The notes: generated by a model not told the origin, from the sequence alone. A stretch of DNA of 64,000 bases from Pseudomonadota bacterium (GCA_020160755.1 JAIUPN010000005.1:124001-188000); one strand, 5' to 3'; positions 30,236 through 39,644 are shown, counted from the first letter of the stretch. Numbers and translations are program-made.

Positions 30236-31281
30236 GCGGCGATGCGACCCAGCCGGTGCAGCGCCGCCGCCGAAATGGCGACGAGGATCGCACCGATCAC
30301 CTGATGCATCACCGCGACCCACATCGAAACACCCGACACCACGGTCCAGATACCGAGCAGCATCTGCGCCGCGACGACGACGACGAGCAGCCGCGCTTCG
30401 GTGCGCGCGCCGCGCCGCGCCAGGCTGCGCGCGAGGAGCAGCAGCGCAATCGCGGCAACCCACGACCACCAGCGATGGAGGAAATGGATCAGGAACGGGT
30501 CGTTGGTCAGCGCGAGCCAGACGCCGCCGGCCCAGTCGATGCCTTCGGGTACGAAATGATCGTTCATCAGCGGCCATGTGCTCGCGACATAGCCGGCATT
30601 AAGCCCCGCGACCCATGCGCCGAGCAGCAATTGGACGAACAGGATCGCGATGACCCCCATCGCGGTGCCGGTCAGCCGCGCCGGGCGGGACGCGGAATCC
30701 TGTGCCAGCACTCCAAGGTCGCGCGCGGTCCAGACGAGCCCGGCAAGCAGGAACAGCGCGGTCAGCAAATGCGTCGCGAGGCGGAAATGGCTGACGTCGA
30801 CGCGATATTCGAGCCCCGAGGCCACCATCCACCAGCCGATCGCGCCCTGCAGCCCGACAAGCGCGGCGAGCGCAAACAGCCGCCAGCCGTAACCCGCCGG
30901 GATCGCGCGGCGCCAGGCGTACCAGATCAACGGAACCACCAGCGCCATGCCGACGAGTCGGCCGAGGATGCGGTGCAGCCATTCCCAGAAGAAGATCGCC
31001 TTGAACCCGGCGAGCGTCATGCCGAGGTTGATCTCCCGATATTCGGGGATCTGCTTGTACTTCTCGAACTCGGCGATCCAGCCTGCCTCGGTCATCGGCG
31101 GGATGACGCCCGCAACAGGGCGCCATTCGGTGATCGAAAGCCCCGATTCGGTGAGGCGGGTGATCCCGCCGACCCCGACCACGATGATCACGAGCAGTGC
31201 GACAGCCCAGAGCCACCGGGCAAGCGCTGCGGGCCGGGGTGCGCGGATGGCGGGCGAAGGCAAGGCGGAGGCGTTCGTCAT
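30232..31281 (-). CDS. ctaA: Haem A synthase (COX15/CtaA)
   Basis: 349 residues, eight hydrophobic segments. Converts haem O to haem A for aa3-type cytochrome oxidase in the inner membrane. Conserved elements: GGITRLTESGLSITEWRPV after the first helix, WLHRILGRLVG with a haem-ligand His, a second set FRLATHLLTA and IHFLHRWWSW, and VMHQVIGA. This is the proteobacterial/mitochondrial Cox15 type. Followed by a coupled exported protein. A divergent 95-base gap separates it from the M48 protease gene. Confidence 0.95.
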   Translation of the reverse strand: MTNASALPSPAIRAPRPAALARWLWAVALLVIIVVGVGGITRLTESGLSITEWRPVAGVIPPMTEAGWIAEFEKYKQIPEYREINLGMTLAGFKAIFFWEWLHRILGRLVGMALVVPLIWYAWRRAIPAGYGWRLFALAALVGLQGAIGWWMVASGLEYRVDVSHFRLATHLLTALFLLAGLVWTARDLGVLAQDSASRPARLTGTAMGVIAILFVQLLLGAWVAGLNAGYVASTWPLMNDHFVPEGIDWAGGVWLALTNDPFLIHFLHRWWSWVAAIALLLLARSLARRGARTEARLLVVVVAAQMLLGIWTVVSGVSMWVAVMHQVIGAILVAISAAALHRLGRIAA

Positions 31282-31376
31282 CGCCGCCCTATCGGCGCTT
31301 GCAGGTCGATAGGCAAGGGTTCGAAACCGCAGATCCGGGGAAATTCATGGCCCTGACAGCGCGGCATTGATAAGCG

Positions 31377-32318
31377 ATGCCGATGTCGCATCCCGCCCGG
31401 TCTTTGCCTTTCGCCCTGTTGCTCGCGCTATCGCCGACGCTCGCCACAGCAAGCGACGCACGCCCCGACTATTATCCCACCCTCGCCGATCAGCAAACGC
31501 GCCTCGCCATCGTCGGCTATCGACTGACCACGGCAAACGCACGCTGGTGCGACGACGTCACGCCGCAGCCCGGATGGATCCTTGGCGACTTGCGCCAGTT
31601 CAAGCCGGGCGACCGCGCGGCCGCGAGCAAGATCTACCAGGCCGGGGACGGGCCGTTCATCGCGGCCGTCGTGCCCGGTTCACCGGCCGATCTGGCCGGA
31701 CTGACCCGCGGCACCCGGATTGCGGCGATAGAAGGCGAGGCGGTCGCACCAGCGGATAGCGGCCCGACGATCCGGATCGATACGGCCATAGTGAAACTCT
31801 ACACGATTGACCCGACCGCGTCATGGACGGTCACCGACAACACCGGCCGGCTATACCGGATGCCGCCCGCACCGGGCTGCGCGAGCGCCTTTCGCGTCGA
31901 GCTTGGCGGGGCACAGGCGGCCGCGAACGGCATATTGGTGCGGATCACGCTGAAGCTTGCCCGGTCGATTGCGGATGACGAGGAACTCGCCGCCGTCGTC
32001 GCGCACGAACTCGCGCATAATATCCTGCGCCATCGCGACCGGCTGGGCACCGACCGTTCGGCCTCGCGCCTCCGCCAGACGGAGTTCGAAGCCGACCGGC
32101 TTGCGGTCTGGCTGATGACCGATGCCGGCTATGACCCCGCAGCCGCCATCCGGTTCTGGAACCGCCACGAACGACCGCTCGTCCGCGCGGCGTCGCATCC
32201 GCCGCGCAGCGAACGCATTGCCGCGATCGAATCCGAAATCGCGGCAATGCAGGCGGCACGCAGCGACGGTGCTGCGACAAGGCCACCGCTGATCGATGCG
32301 CCGCCACCCTTGGAATGA
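31377..32318 (+). CDS. Exported M48-family metalloprotease with PDZ-like domain
   Basis: 313 residues; a second ATG at 31383 is equally possible. Signal peptide ending near ATASDA (residue 27). Residues about 80-155 form a PDZ-like module (VVPGSPADLAGLTRGTRIAAIEG). The zinc motif is VVAHELAHNILRH (His210, Glu211, His214), with the third ligand in EFEADRLAVW. Order PDZ then M48 is unusual against BepA-type proteases, which have M48 then TPR. Likely periplasmic protein quality control or outer-membrane assembly (inference). Confidence 0.88.
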   Translation: MPMSHPARSLPFALLLALSPTLATASDARPDYYPTLADQQTRLAIVGYRLTTANARWCDDVTPQPGWILGDLRQFKPGDRAAASKIYQAGDGPFIAAVVPGSPADLAGLTRGTRIAAIEGEAVAPADSGPTIRIDTAIVKLYTIDPTASWTVTDNTGRLYRMPPAPGCASAFRVELGGAQAAANGILVRITLKLARSIADDEELAAVVAHELAHNILRHRDRLGTDRSASRLRQTEFEADRLAVWLMTDAGYDPAAAIRFWNRHERPLVRAASHPPRSERIAAIESEIAAMQAARSDGAATRPPLIDAPPPLE

Positions 32319-32371
32319 AGTGCGATGCACCCTATTTCGGGAATATTCCACTCCCCAACAAGGACAACGCC

Positions 32372-32905
32372 ATGACCCGTGAGACCGCGATTTTCGCCGG
32401 AGGCTGTTTCTGGTGCACCGAAGCCGTGTTCCAGTCGCTCGACGGGGTCGAAGGCGTCGAGAGCGGCTACATCGGCGGCAGCGTGCCCGACCCGACCTAT
32501 AAGCAGGTGTGCGGCGGCGACACCGGCCATGCCGAAGCGATCCGCATCACCTTCGATCCCGCAGCCATCTCTTATGCCGACCTGCTCGACGTTTTCTTCG
32601 CGACGCACGATCCGACGCAGCTCAATCGCCAGGGGAACGACATCGGCACGCAGTATCGCAGCGCGATCTTCCCACTCGATGCTGGTCAGGCCGATGCCGC
32701 ACGCGCCGGGATCACCCGTGCCGCATCCGACTGGCCCGCGCCGATCGTCACGACGATCGAGAACGCGTCCGACTGGTATCCCGCCGAGGATTATCATCAG
32801 GCCTATTGGGAGGGTGAAGGCCAGCGCAACCCCTATTGCATGGCGGTCATCCCGCCCAAGCTGGCGAAGCTGCGCAAGGGCTTCGGCGACCGCCTGCGCG
32901 CCTGA
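32372..32905 (+). CDS. msrA: Peptide-methionine (S)-S-oxide reductase
   Basis: 177 residues. Catalytic GGCFWCTEAVF with Cys12 as nucleophile, plus the family text YIGGSVPDPTYKQVCGGDTG, GTQYRSAIFP and AEDYHQAYW. Repairs oxidised methionine in proteins. The start at 32372 follows an AAGGAC ribosome site; the frame runs 19 codons further up but lacks family character. A 10-base palindrome GGAATATTCC (32340-32349) sits 22 bases before the start. Confidence 0.96.
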   Translation: MTRETAIFAGGCFWCTEAVFQSLDGVEGVESGYIGGSVPDPTYKQVCGGDTGHAEAIRITFDPAAISYADLLDVFFATHDPTQLNRQGNDIGTQYRSAIFPLDAGQADAARAGITRAASDWPAPIVTTIENASDWYPAEDYHQAYWEGEGQRNPYCMAVIPPKLAKLRKGFGDRLRA

Positions 32906-32934
32906 TATTCCACGACGATATTCCGTCGCACCGC

Positions 32935-32956
32935 GATCCCGGCCATCGCCGGGATC
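32935..32956. repeat. Palindromic intergenic stem-loop after msrA
   Basis: GATCCCGGC (32935-32943), loop CATC, then GCCGGGATC (32948-32956): 9-base perfect arms, no U-tract. It lies 30 bases after the msrA stop. Short GC palindromes of this kind are often dispersed repeats in high-GC genomes; it may also slow exonucleases at the msrA 3' end. Confidence 0.4.
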
Positions 32957-33081
32957 ACGGCAATAGCTGCGAGATACCCGGCGCCCGATCCCGACCGACG
33001 GTTGGGCGATGACCGCATGACGTCACTTTTCATTGACTTTCCAATAGTTTTGTCTAGCGGACGCGCCTTCGCTGGGGCAGG

Positions 33082-33654
33082 ATGCCCCTGAAACGCAGTT
33101 GGGGGCACGGCCAGGTGCTGGCATCACTGTTTCTGATAGGCGCGCTGTTCACGACGCCACCGATGTCGGTCCAGGCCGCAAGCCAGACGCTTGTCGAGGA
33201 TGGCACCGGCGGGATGACGCGCGCCGTCAACCGGATGGTGGGCGGCATCGTGAGCTATGCGCGCTGGCCCGAAGCCGCACCGCCGGGGGGACGCGTCATG
33301 TGCGTCGTTGGCGCGCCGCGGCTCAGCGATCGCATGGCGCCCGACCTTCCGGGTCCGGGCGCGGTCACAGTCCGCCGGATGACCGCCGCCACCGTGACGC
33401 CCGAATGCGACATCCTGTTCCTCGGCCGTATGCCCGTCGCCGACCGGCGCCAGTTGATCGCGTGGGTGCGCGGACGTCCGATCCTGACGATCACCGACGA
33501 CGACGCGGCCTGCATCTACGGCGCGATGTTCTGCCTGAACAACCGGGCCGCAAGCCTGAGCTTTTCGGTCAATCTCGATGCGATCGGGCGCGGGCCGCTG
33601 CGCATCGACCCGCGCGTGCTGCGCATCGGCCACGGCGAGGGAGGCGCGTCATGA
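33082..33654 (+). CDS. yfiR: YfiR-family periplasmic repressor of YfiN
   Basis: 190 residues. Signal peptide ending near VQAAS. The mature part has the YfiR pattern: a first helix, IVSYARWPEAAPPGGRVMCV, a cysteine pair (DILFLG after PEC, and CIYGAMFCLNN near the C-terminus) and SFSVNLDAIGRGPLRIDPRVL. YfiR binds the periplasmic domain of the diguanylate cyclase YfiN and inhibits it; its disulfides sense redox state in Pseudomonas. The next two genes are yfiN and yfiB, so the whole module is present. Coupled by ATGA to yfiN. Confidence 0.85.
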   Translation: MPLKRSWGHGQVLASLFLIGALFTTPPMSVQAASQTLVEDGTGGMTRAVNRMVGGIVSYARWPEAAPPGGRVMCVVGAPRLSDRMAPDLPGPGAVTVRRMTAATVTPECDILFLGRMPVADRRQLIAWVRGRPILTITDDDAACIYGAMFCLNNRAASLSFSVNLDAIGRGPLRIDPRVLRIGHGEGGAS

Positions 33655-34874
33655 CGTCGCAGACCCCTCCACCCGTCGAGCGGATCGGCGCGCGCACGAC
33701 GCTGCAAAAGCTGCTGTCGCGTTTTCATTTCGGGATCACGCTGTTCGCAGTCGCGCTGTCGGGCCTCACCATCCTGCTCGCCGGGGTTACCGCACTGCGC
33801 GGCTATGCCGACCGCAATATCGAACTGGCGGCACAATTGGGCGCCTATGGCGTCGAACCCGCGCTCGTGTTCAACGATCCGCAGGCGGTCCGCGAAGGAC
33901 TCGAGCCGCTCACCCGCATTCCCGGCATCGCCCGGCTGCGCGTGTTGAACGACGTCGGGCGGCCGGTCACCGAATGGACCTCGCCCGCCACCGACCCCGC
34001 ACCGATCCTGACCCGCATCTTCTTTCCGCGCCCGTTTGCGGTGACTGTCCAGCGCAACGGATCGGCGATCGGCACGGTCGAGGTGTGGGGCGACAGTTCG
34101 ACCTTGATCGACTATGTCCGGCTCGGTCTGCTCGCGGGGCTCGGCTGCCTGCTCGTTACGGCGTTCGGCACCATTTTCCTTGCGCGGCGGTTCGAATATG
34201 AACTGGTCAAGCCGCTGAACGAAATCGCGACCGTCGCGCACGACGTGCGCCTGCACCGCCGCTTCGACAAGCGGGTCCAGCCGCTCGGCATCTCCGAGCT
34301 CGACCGGCTGGGCGGCGACATCAATGCGCTGCTCGACGAATTGCAAGGCTGGCAGGGGCATATGGAAAGCGAACATGCGATGCTCGCCCACCGCGCCTCG
34401 CACGACCCGTTGACCGCGATGCCGAACCGCGCGGCCTTCGACGAGCAGCTCACACTCCGTATCGAGGCGGCCGCGGGCCGGAGCGGCCGCTTTGCCCTGC
34501 TGTTTATCGACGCCGACAATTTCAAGGCGGCAAACGATAACTTCGGCCACGCCGCAGGCGATGCGGTTCTCGTTGCGCTGTCGGCACGGATCAAGGAAAC
34601 GCTGCGCAAGGGCGATTTTGCCGCGCGGATCGGCGGCGACGAATTCATCGTGATCATCGATCCGCTCGACAACGAGACTCGTGCCGAGAGCCTGGTGAAC
34701 CGCATCAGGGGTAGCGTCGCCGAACCGGTGTCGCTGCCCGGCGGCGAAACCTATCGCGCCGCAGTCAGTGTCGGCGTCGCAATCTTTCCCGACAATGGCA
34801 GCAACGCGACCACCCTGCTCACCGCCGCCGACGCCGCAATGTATGCCGACAAGATGACCAGCCGTTCCAAATAA
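33651..34874 (+). CDS. yfiN: YfiN/TpbB-type membrane diguanylate cyclase
   Basis: 407 residues: N-terminal transmembrane helix (about 27-48), periplasmic domain (about 50-145), a second helix (about 150-172), a HAMP-like linker, then a GGDEF domain with the active-site RIGGDEF near residue 330 and DPLTAMPNRAAF upstream. The periplasmic part starts RNIELAAQLGAYGVEPALVF, as in CHASE8/YfiN sensor domains. It makes c-di-GMP when released from YfiR. No EAL domain. A typical RxxD inhibitory site before GGDEF is not seen, so product inhibition may be lacking. Confidence 0.9.
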   Translation: MTSQTPPPVERIGARTTLQKLLSRFHFGITLFAVALSGLTILLAGVTALRGYADRNIELAAQLGAYGVEPALVFNDPQAVREGLEPLTRIPGIARLRVLNDVGRPVTEWTSPATDPAPILTRIFFPRPFAVTVQRNGSAIGTVEVWGDSSTLIDYVRLGLLAGLGCLLVTAFGTIFLARRFEYELVKPLNEIATVAHDVRLHRRFDKRVQPLGISELDRLGGDINALLDELQGWQGHMESEHAMLAHRASHDPLTAMPNRAAFDEQLTLRIEAAAGRSGRFALLFIDADNFKAANDNFGHAAGDAVLVALSARIKETLRKGDFAARIGGDEFIVIIDPLDNETRAESLVNRIRGSVAEPVSLPGGETYRAAVSVGVAIFPDNGSNATTLLTAADAAMYADKMTSRSK

Positions 34875-34894
34875 TCACCAGCGGAGATACGCCC

Positions 34895-35392
34895 GTGACT
34901 CTCTTCCCCCGATCGATCCGAATCCTTTTCCTGACCACCTTCGCCGCGATGCTCGCGGCGTGCCAGAGCGTGCCCGCCCCCACCGGCTTCACGCCCGAAC
35001 AGATCGCCGCACTGAAAACCGAAGGGTTTGTCGAGAGCGACGCGGGCTGGGCGCTGACGTTCAGCGAGCGGCTGCTCTTTGCCACGAACGAAAGCGCGGT
35101 GCAGCCCGAACAGCAGGCGCGTATCGCAACGCTGGCGCGTAACCTGACATCGGTGGGTATCATGACCGCACGCGTCGAGGGACATACCGATTCCGTCGGC
35201 GCCTCGGCGTATAACCTGACCTTGTCGCAGGCGCGCGCGCAGGCCGTCGCCGCGCCGCTGACCGCTGGCGGGATGCGCTTTACGGCGGATCAGGTCGTCG
35301 GGCGCGGCGAGGCGGTTCCGATGTCGAGCAACGACACGGTCGAAGGCCGCCAGGACAACCGGCGCGTGGTCGTCATCGTCACGCCGCAATGA
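34895..35392 (+). CDS. yfiB: YfiB-type OmpA-like outer-membrane lipoprotein
   Basis: 165 residues from a GTG start with an AGCGGAG ribosome site upstream. Lipoprotein signal with AMLAACQ (Cys23). The OmpA-C peptidoglycan-binding domain is clear: FATNESAVQPEQQARIATLA, VEGHTDSVGASAYNLTLSQARA and GRGEAVPMSSNDTVEGRQDN. YfiB sequesters YfiR at the outer membrane and so activates YfiN. Third gene of the yfiRNB set, 20 bases after yfiN. Confidence 0.87.
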   Translation: MTLFPRSIRILFLTTFAAMLAACQSVPAPTGFTPEQIAALKTEGFVESDAGWALTFSERLLFATNESAVQPEQQARIATLARNLTSVGIMTARVEGHTDSVGASAYNLTLSQARAQAVAAPLTAGGMRFTADQVVGRGEAVPMSSNDTVEGRQDNRRVVVIVTPQ

Positions 35393-35454
35393 GGCGGATC
35401 GGCACCGCAGCGCCTCCCTTTTCTTGACCGACGATCGCCGCTAAGCCCGCACCC

Positions 35455-36318
35455 ATGAAACCGATCCGCAAAGCCGTCTTCCCCGTCGCCGGTCTCGGCA
35501 CTCGCTTCCTTCCCGCGACCAAGGCGATCCCCAAGGAGATGCTGCCCGTCGTCGACCGGCCGCTGATCCAATATGCGGTCGACGAGGCGCGCGAGGCGGG
35601 GATCGAGCAGATGATCTTTGTCACCGGCCGCGGCAAGAGCGCGATCGAGGATCATTTCGACATCGCGTTCGAGCTCGAAAAGACGATGTCCGAACGCGGC
35701 AAGGACCTGTCAGTGCTCGAACCGACGCGCCTCGGCCCCGGCAATTGCGCCTATGTCCGTCAACAGGAGCCGCTCGGGCTCGGCCACGCGATCTGGTGCG
35801 CGCGCGACATCGTCGGCGACGAACCCTTCGCGATCTTCCTGCCCGACGAATTCATGCACGGCTCGCCCGGCTGCATGAAGCAGATGATCGATGCCTATAC
35901 GCAGGTCGGCGGCAACCTGATCTCGGTCCTCGAGGTGCCGCACGAACAGGTATCGAGCTATGGGGTCATCGCCCCCGGCGCGCGCGACGGTGCGCTCACC
36001 GAGGTAAAGGGCCTTGTCGAAAAGCCCGCGATCGATGCGGCGCCGTCGAACCTGATCATTTCGGGCCGCTACATCCTGCAACCTGAAGTGATGCGCGTGC
36101 TCGAAAAACAGGAAAAGGGTGCGGGCGGCGAAATCCAGCTGACCGACGCGATGGCGACGATGATCGGCAACCAGCCCTTTCACGCCGTCACCTTCGACGG
36201 CGCACGCTATGACTGCGGGTCGAAGGCCGGCTATATCCAGGCCAATCTCGCGGTCGCGCTCGAACGGCCCGACATGGCGGACGAGGTCCGCGCTTTTGCG
36301 GTCGACCTGTTGAAATAG
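35455..36318 (+). CDS. galU: UTP-glucose-1-phosphate uridylyltransferase
   Basis: 287 residues. Makes UDP-glucose for polysaccharides and glycolipids. Motifs: VAGLGTRFLPATKAIPKEML (nucleotide loop), IFLPDEFMHG (metal Asp variant), VEKPAIDAAPSNLIISGRY with the catalytic Lys, and GKxxY-like YDCGSKAGYIQANLAVAL. Standard bacterial GalU length. Monocistronic: preceded by yfiB, followed by a GC hairpin. Supplies precursors to the envelope genes seen elsewhere in the window. Confidence 0.97.
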   Translation: MKPIRKAVFPVAGLGTRFLPATKAIPKEMLPVVDRPLIQYAVDEAREAGIEQMIFVTGRGKSAIEDHFDIAFELEKTMSERGKDLSVLEPTRLGPGNCAYVRQQEPLGLGHAIWCARDIVGDEPFAIFLPDEFMHGSPGCMKQMIDAYTQVGGNLISVLEVPHEQVSSYGVIAPGARDGALTEVKGLVEKPAIDAAPSNLIISGRYILQPEVMRVLEKQEKGAGGEIQLTDAMATMIGNQPFHAVTFDGARYDCGSKAGYIQANLAVALERPDMADEVRAFAVDLLK

Positions 36319-36345
36319 CCCGGCGGAGGGTTCGCCCCCGCCGGG
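36319..36345. terminator. GC hairpin between convergent galU and aqpZ
   Basis: CCCGGCGG (36319-36326) pairs with CCGCCGGG (36338-36345), with further GGG/CCC pairing inside. It starts right after the galU stop and lies 8 bases from the aquaporin stop. It is not followed by a U-tract on either strand, so a shared weak terminator is only likely from position. Confidence 0.45.
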
Positions 36346-36352
36346 AAAACAG

Positions 36353-37078
36353 CTATTCGCCTTCGATATTCGGCTTGGCGGAAGTGTCGGCCCCCAGCGT
36401 CTTGTACAGCAGCCCGCCGACCGCGCCGCCGATCAGCGGCGCAACCCAGAACAGCCACAATTGCTGGAGCGCGATGCCGCCGACGACGAGCGCCGGGCCG
36501 GTGCTGCGCGCCGGGTTGACCGAGGTGTTGGTCACCGGGATCGAGATGAGGTGGATCAGCGTCAGCGCAAGGCCGATGGCAATCGGAGCAAAGCCCGCGG
36601 GCGCGCGCCCATCGGTCGACCCCATGATGATCCACAGAAAGAAGGCGGTCAGGACGATTTCGATGATGAAGCCCGACCAGATGTCATATTGTCCCGGCGA
36701 TCCGGCACCGAAACCATTGGCAGCGAGGCCGTTGGTGGCAAGATCATAGGACGGACTGCCGCTGGCGACATAAAAGAGCAGGAAGGCCGCGACGATCGCG
36801 CCGAGCACCTGCGCAATGACATAAAGCGGAATGTCGCGCGCATCGAAACGCCCGCCGGCCCACAGCCCGACGGTGACCGCGGGATTGAGATGACAGCCCG
36901 AAATATGGCCGATCGCATAGGCCATGGTGACGACCGTCAAACCGAAAGCGAGCGAGACACCGAGCAGTCCGATCCCGACATCAGGAAAGGCTGCGGCCAG
37001 AACCGCGCTGCCGCAACCGCCGAACACAAGCCAGAACGTGCCGATAAATTCGGCCAAACCCTTTTGGATATTCGTCAT
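36353..37078 (-). CDS. aqpZ: Aquaporin Z
   Basis: 241 residues with six transmembrane helices and the two pore NPA boxes, [11 protein letters not shown] and [33 protein letters not shown] is the usual first helix of AqpZ. The residues around the second half ([11 protein letters not shown], and the wide-pore Cys/Thr/Arg context) favour a water channel over a glycerol facilitator. Start MTNIQKGL at 37078; the frame is open upstream without membrane character. Confidence 0.95.
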   Translation of the reverse strand: MTNIQKGLAEFIGTFWLVFGGCGSAVLAAAFPDVGIGLLGVSLAFGLTVVTMAYAIGHISGCHLNPAVTVGLWAGGRFDARDIPLYVIAQVLGAIVAAFLLFYVASGSPSYDLATNGLAANGFGAGSPGQYDIWSGFIIEIVLTAFFLWIIMGSTDGRAPAGFAPIAIGLALTLIHLISIPVTNTSVNPARSTGPALVVGGIALQQLWLFWVAPLIGGAVGGLLYKTLGADTSAKPNIEGE

Positions 37079-37178
37079 CTTGACCCTCCTCCCCGCCGGC
37101 GGCCTCAGACGCCTCCGGCGCTCAGGCCATCCTATCAGCGTTGCACCATCGGGCAACCCCTTGTCCGAACGCGAGGAA

Positions 37179-38465
37179 TCAGGCGACTGCAACCGCTTCG
37201 ACGAAATGCCGGGCGCGCTGGTGGAGCGACTGCGCTGCCTCGGTCAGCCCCGCCGACAATCGGCCCAGCGCCTGCGCGCCGTCGCCGACCGCGGTGGCGC
37301 CATGCCCGATCTCGCGGACGCGGGCGTCGATTTCGCGGCCCGCGAACACGGCCTGTTCGACATAGCTTGCAATCGTCAGCGTCGTTGCGCTCTGTCCGTC
37401 GACCGCGCGGTCGATCGCGTCGGAAAAGCCATTATTCGCGTCGATCGCCTTCTCGACCTCGTCGAAGCCCGCCGCGACCTGCCCGACGATGTCGCGGATC
37501 CGGTCAACATATTGGCTGATATCGCCCGCCGCGACGCGCGTCTGGCTGGCGAGTGTCTTGACCTCCGACGCGACCACCGCAAAGCCGCGGCCGGCATCGC
37601 CCGCTCGCGCGGCCTCGATCCCGGCGTTGAGCGCGAGCATGTTGGTGCGGCTCGCCATGTCGATGATCAGCGCGAGCATCTGTTCGATCGACTGGCTCGC
37701 GGCCTTGAGCGCCACGGCGCGCTCGCTCGCCTGCTTGATCTTGATGTGCGCCTCACCGCGCACCGACCGGGCGCGCGATCCGTCGTCGACGATCCTTGTC
37801 ATCGTCGCGGCGAGCGCATGACCGCGATCGCCAAGCTCCTGCAATCCGGCGAGGGTCTGCGCCGTCGCGCCCGCGACGGTCACCGCGTCGCGGCCCGTTT
37901 GCTGCGCGCGTTCGGTCAGGGTTCCCGCGACCGCCTCGACCTTGCGCGCCATCTCGGACAGCGCGGCGGTGAGCGCGGTGATGTCCTGCTGGAATTGCCG
38001 TCCCGCATCGTCGATGTGCATCGCGCGCGCGGCGCGTTCCTGCGCCAGTTCGACCTCGCGCAGCATCGCGAGCTTCGCGAGCTGGCCGCTGTCGAGCGTT
38101 TCGACAAAGCGTCCCGCGCGGACGAGGATCAATTCCTGTTGTCCCGGCGACTGCGCCACGATGCGCAGCAAGTCGGGGGTCGAGCATGCGACGTCGGCGA
38201 CCGGGCAGGGTTCGATCATCGAGGCGATCGAACCACCGATCGTCGGATTCTGCATCAGCGAAAACCAGAAGGGGCAAAAAAGCAGTTCGCGCACGCGCTG
38301 TTCGCGGATGATACCGGTGGGGCGGTCGCCGGCATCGATCACCGCCAGCGCGCGCAGCTGCGGGTTGCCGCGAAACAGGTCGATGACCTCGGACATATGC
38401 GCGTCGGCACCGATCGCGGACACGTGGCCCGGCGATGGCGTAAAGGCATATCCCATGGCGTTCAT
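37179..38465 (-). CDS. Soluble methyl-accepting chemotaxis-type receptor with CBS-like N-terminus
   Basis: 428 residues, no transmembrane segment. Residues about 25-125 hold a CBS-like segment ([34 protein letters not shown]). The C-terminal half is a coiled coil with the receptor hairpin tip [21 protein letters not shown] and [18 protein letters not shown] text typical of MCPs. No HAMP. Start 38465 is preferred for an AAGAGAG ribosome site 5-6 bases upstream. No che genes are nearby. The tip and the short signalling domain suggest a cytoplasmic energy or second-messenger sensor (inference). Confidence 0.88.
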   Translation of the reverse strand: MNAMGYAFTPSPGHVSAIGADAHMSEVIDLFRGNPQLRALAVIDAGDRPTGIIREQRVRELLFCPFWFSLMQNPTIGGSIASMIEPCPVADVACSTPDLLRIVAQSPGQQELILVRAGRFVETLDSGQLAKLAMLREVELAQERAARAMHIDDAGRQFQQDITALTAALSEMARKVEAVAGTLTERAQQTGRDAVTVAGATAQTLAGLQELGDRGHALAATMTRIVDDGSRARSVRGEAHIKIKQASERAVALKAASQSIEQMLALIIDMASRTNMLALNAGIEAARAGDAGRGFAVVASEVKTLASQTRVAAGDISQYVDRIRDIVGQVAAGFDEVEKAIDANNGFSDAIDRAVDGQSATTLTIASYVEQAVFAGREIDARVREIGHGATAVGDGAQALGRLSAGLTEAAQSLHQRARHFVEAVAVA

Positions 38466-38644
38466 TCGTCTCTCTTCATGCTGCGACCCGTTCACGCATC
38501 GACCTAGTGCCTGTTGGTAAACAGTAATTTAACTATTTATTTCAGTGATGTGACACATGGGCCGCGGATCGCGGCGACCCGTCGCAATATCCTGTTCAGA
38601 TCGCGACGGTTATGCGATGGCGCGTCATCGGCGAGGAGAAGAGG

Positions 38645-38950
38645 ATGCGCGTTTTAATCTTGGCGGTCATGGCCGCACCGCTGCTCGCCGGCTGCATCAG
38701 CGCGGTCAAGACGGTCGTCACCGCGCCGGTCAAGGCCGTGGGGCAGGTCGCCGACTGGTCGACGACGAGCCAGGACGAGGCCGACCGCAACCGCGGCCGC
38801 GAAATGCGCAAGCGCGAGGAACAGATGGGCAAGCTGTCGCGCCAGCGCGACAAGGCCGCCGAAAAATGCCGCGACGGCAAAGCCGACCAGTGCCAGCGCG
38901 CCGAGGTGCTCGAGCATGAGATCGAGGCGCTGATGGCGGCGCCGCGTTAA
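38645..38950 (+). CDS. Small lipoprotein with charged helical tail
   Basis: 101 residues from ATG 38645 after a GAGGAGAAGAG ribosome site. Lipobox APLLAGC gives the lipidated Cys17. The rest is a highly charged helix (RNRGREMRKREEQMGKLSRQ) with two cysteines in CRDGKADQC. Looks like a periplasmic or outer-membrane-anchored coiled coil. Unknown function; convergent with the S24 repressor gene. Confidence 0.75.
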   Translation: MRVLILAVMAAPLLAGCISAVKTVVTAPVKAVGQVADWSTTSQDEADRNRGREMRKREEQMGKLSRQRDKAAEKCRDGKADQCQRAEVLEHEIEALMAAPR

Positions 38951-38975
38951 ATCTACCGCAGCACCGGCAGGAAAC

Positions 38976-39644
38976 TCATCTTACCCGGCGGCCCGTCCAT
39001 ACGACACGGCCGACCAGCTGAACCGACGCCATCGGCAAGTCGTCCCAACTGCGATAGTGCGGATTGTCGCTGATCACCGAAATACGCCCCTGCCCCGGCG
39101 CGCGCGCGACGCGCTTCACCATCAGCACATCGTCCATCCGCAGCACATAGATGCCGTCGCGCAGCCGCGCCGCGGCGTCGCCGCCGTCGACCAATATATC
39201 GTCGCCGTCGTCGAGCGTCGGCGCCATCGAATCGCCCTCGACACGAATGATGCTGAGCGCGCGCGGGTCGGCGCCAAGGTCGCGCAGCCATTTGGGGTCG
39301 AACGCCACCTCGCCCTCGACCGCCTCTCCGTCGACGCTCGCACCCGCGCCCGCCGAGGCCCCGATCGCAAGCTTCGGAACGAGGATCATTCCGGGGCCCC
39401 GCACCCGCGCCGGACTCGCCACACGCTGCATCGGGCCGCCGAGCATCGCCTCCGGCACCCCCAGATAAGCGGCAATGCGCGCGCGATCGTCTTCGGCGAG
39501 CCGCCGCGGCGAGCCGCGCTTGATATATTGCTGGATGTAAGCGGGGTTCCGGCCGATCACCTGCGAGATGCGCGCATAGTCCACCCCCCTTTCGGCCAAG
39601 AGGCGGTCGAGCGCCGCGCGCGGGTCCTGGGCAAAATCGGTCAT
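38976..39644 (-). CDS. S24-family LexA/CI-like repressor
   Basis: 222 residues. N-terminal DNA-binding region: VDYARISQVIGRNPAYIQQY is a helix-turn-helix that reads like a phage-type HTH. C-terminal LexA/CI peptidase domain: nucleophile Ser in RVEGDSMAPTLDDGD, catalytic Lys in VLMVKRVARAPG. The Ala-Gly cleavage site is not clear between the domains, where an Ala/Gly-rich linker IGASAGAGAS occurs. It faces a small Cro-like gene across a region full of TTCCTA half-sites, arrangement of an autoregulated repressor. Start MTDFAQDP at 39644. No phage genes adjoin it. Confidence 0.88.
   Translation of the reverse strand: MTDFAQDPRAALDRLLAERGVDYARISQVIGRNPAYIQQYIKRGSPRRLAEDDRARIAAYLGVPEAMLGGPMQRVASPARVRGPGMILVPKLAIGASAGAGASVDGEAVEGEVAFDPKWLRDLGADPRALSIIRVEGDSMAPTLDDGDDILVDGGDAAARLRDGIYVLRMDDVLMVKRVARAPGQGRISVISDNPHYRSWDDLPMASVQLVGRVVWTGRRVR

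Noticed and set aside
33018..33025. TGACGTCA palindrome upstream of yfiR
   Set aside because: An 8-base palindrome with no bacterial regulator tied to it; expected by chance in a window this size.
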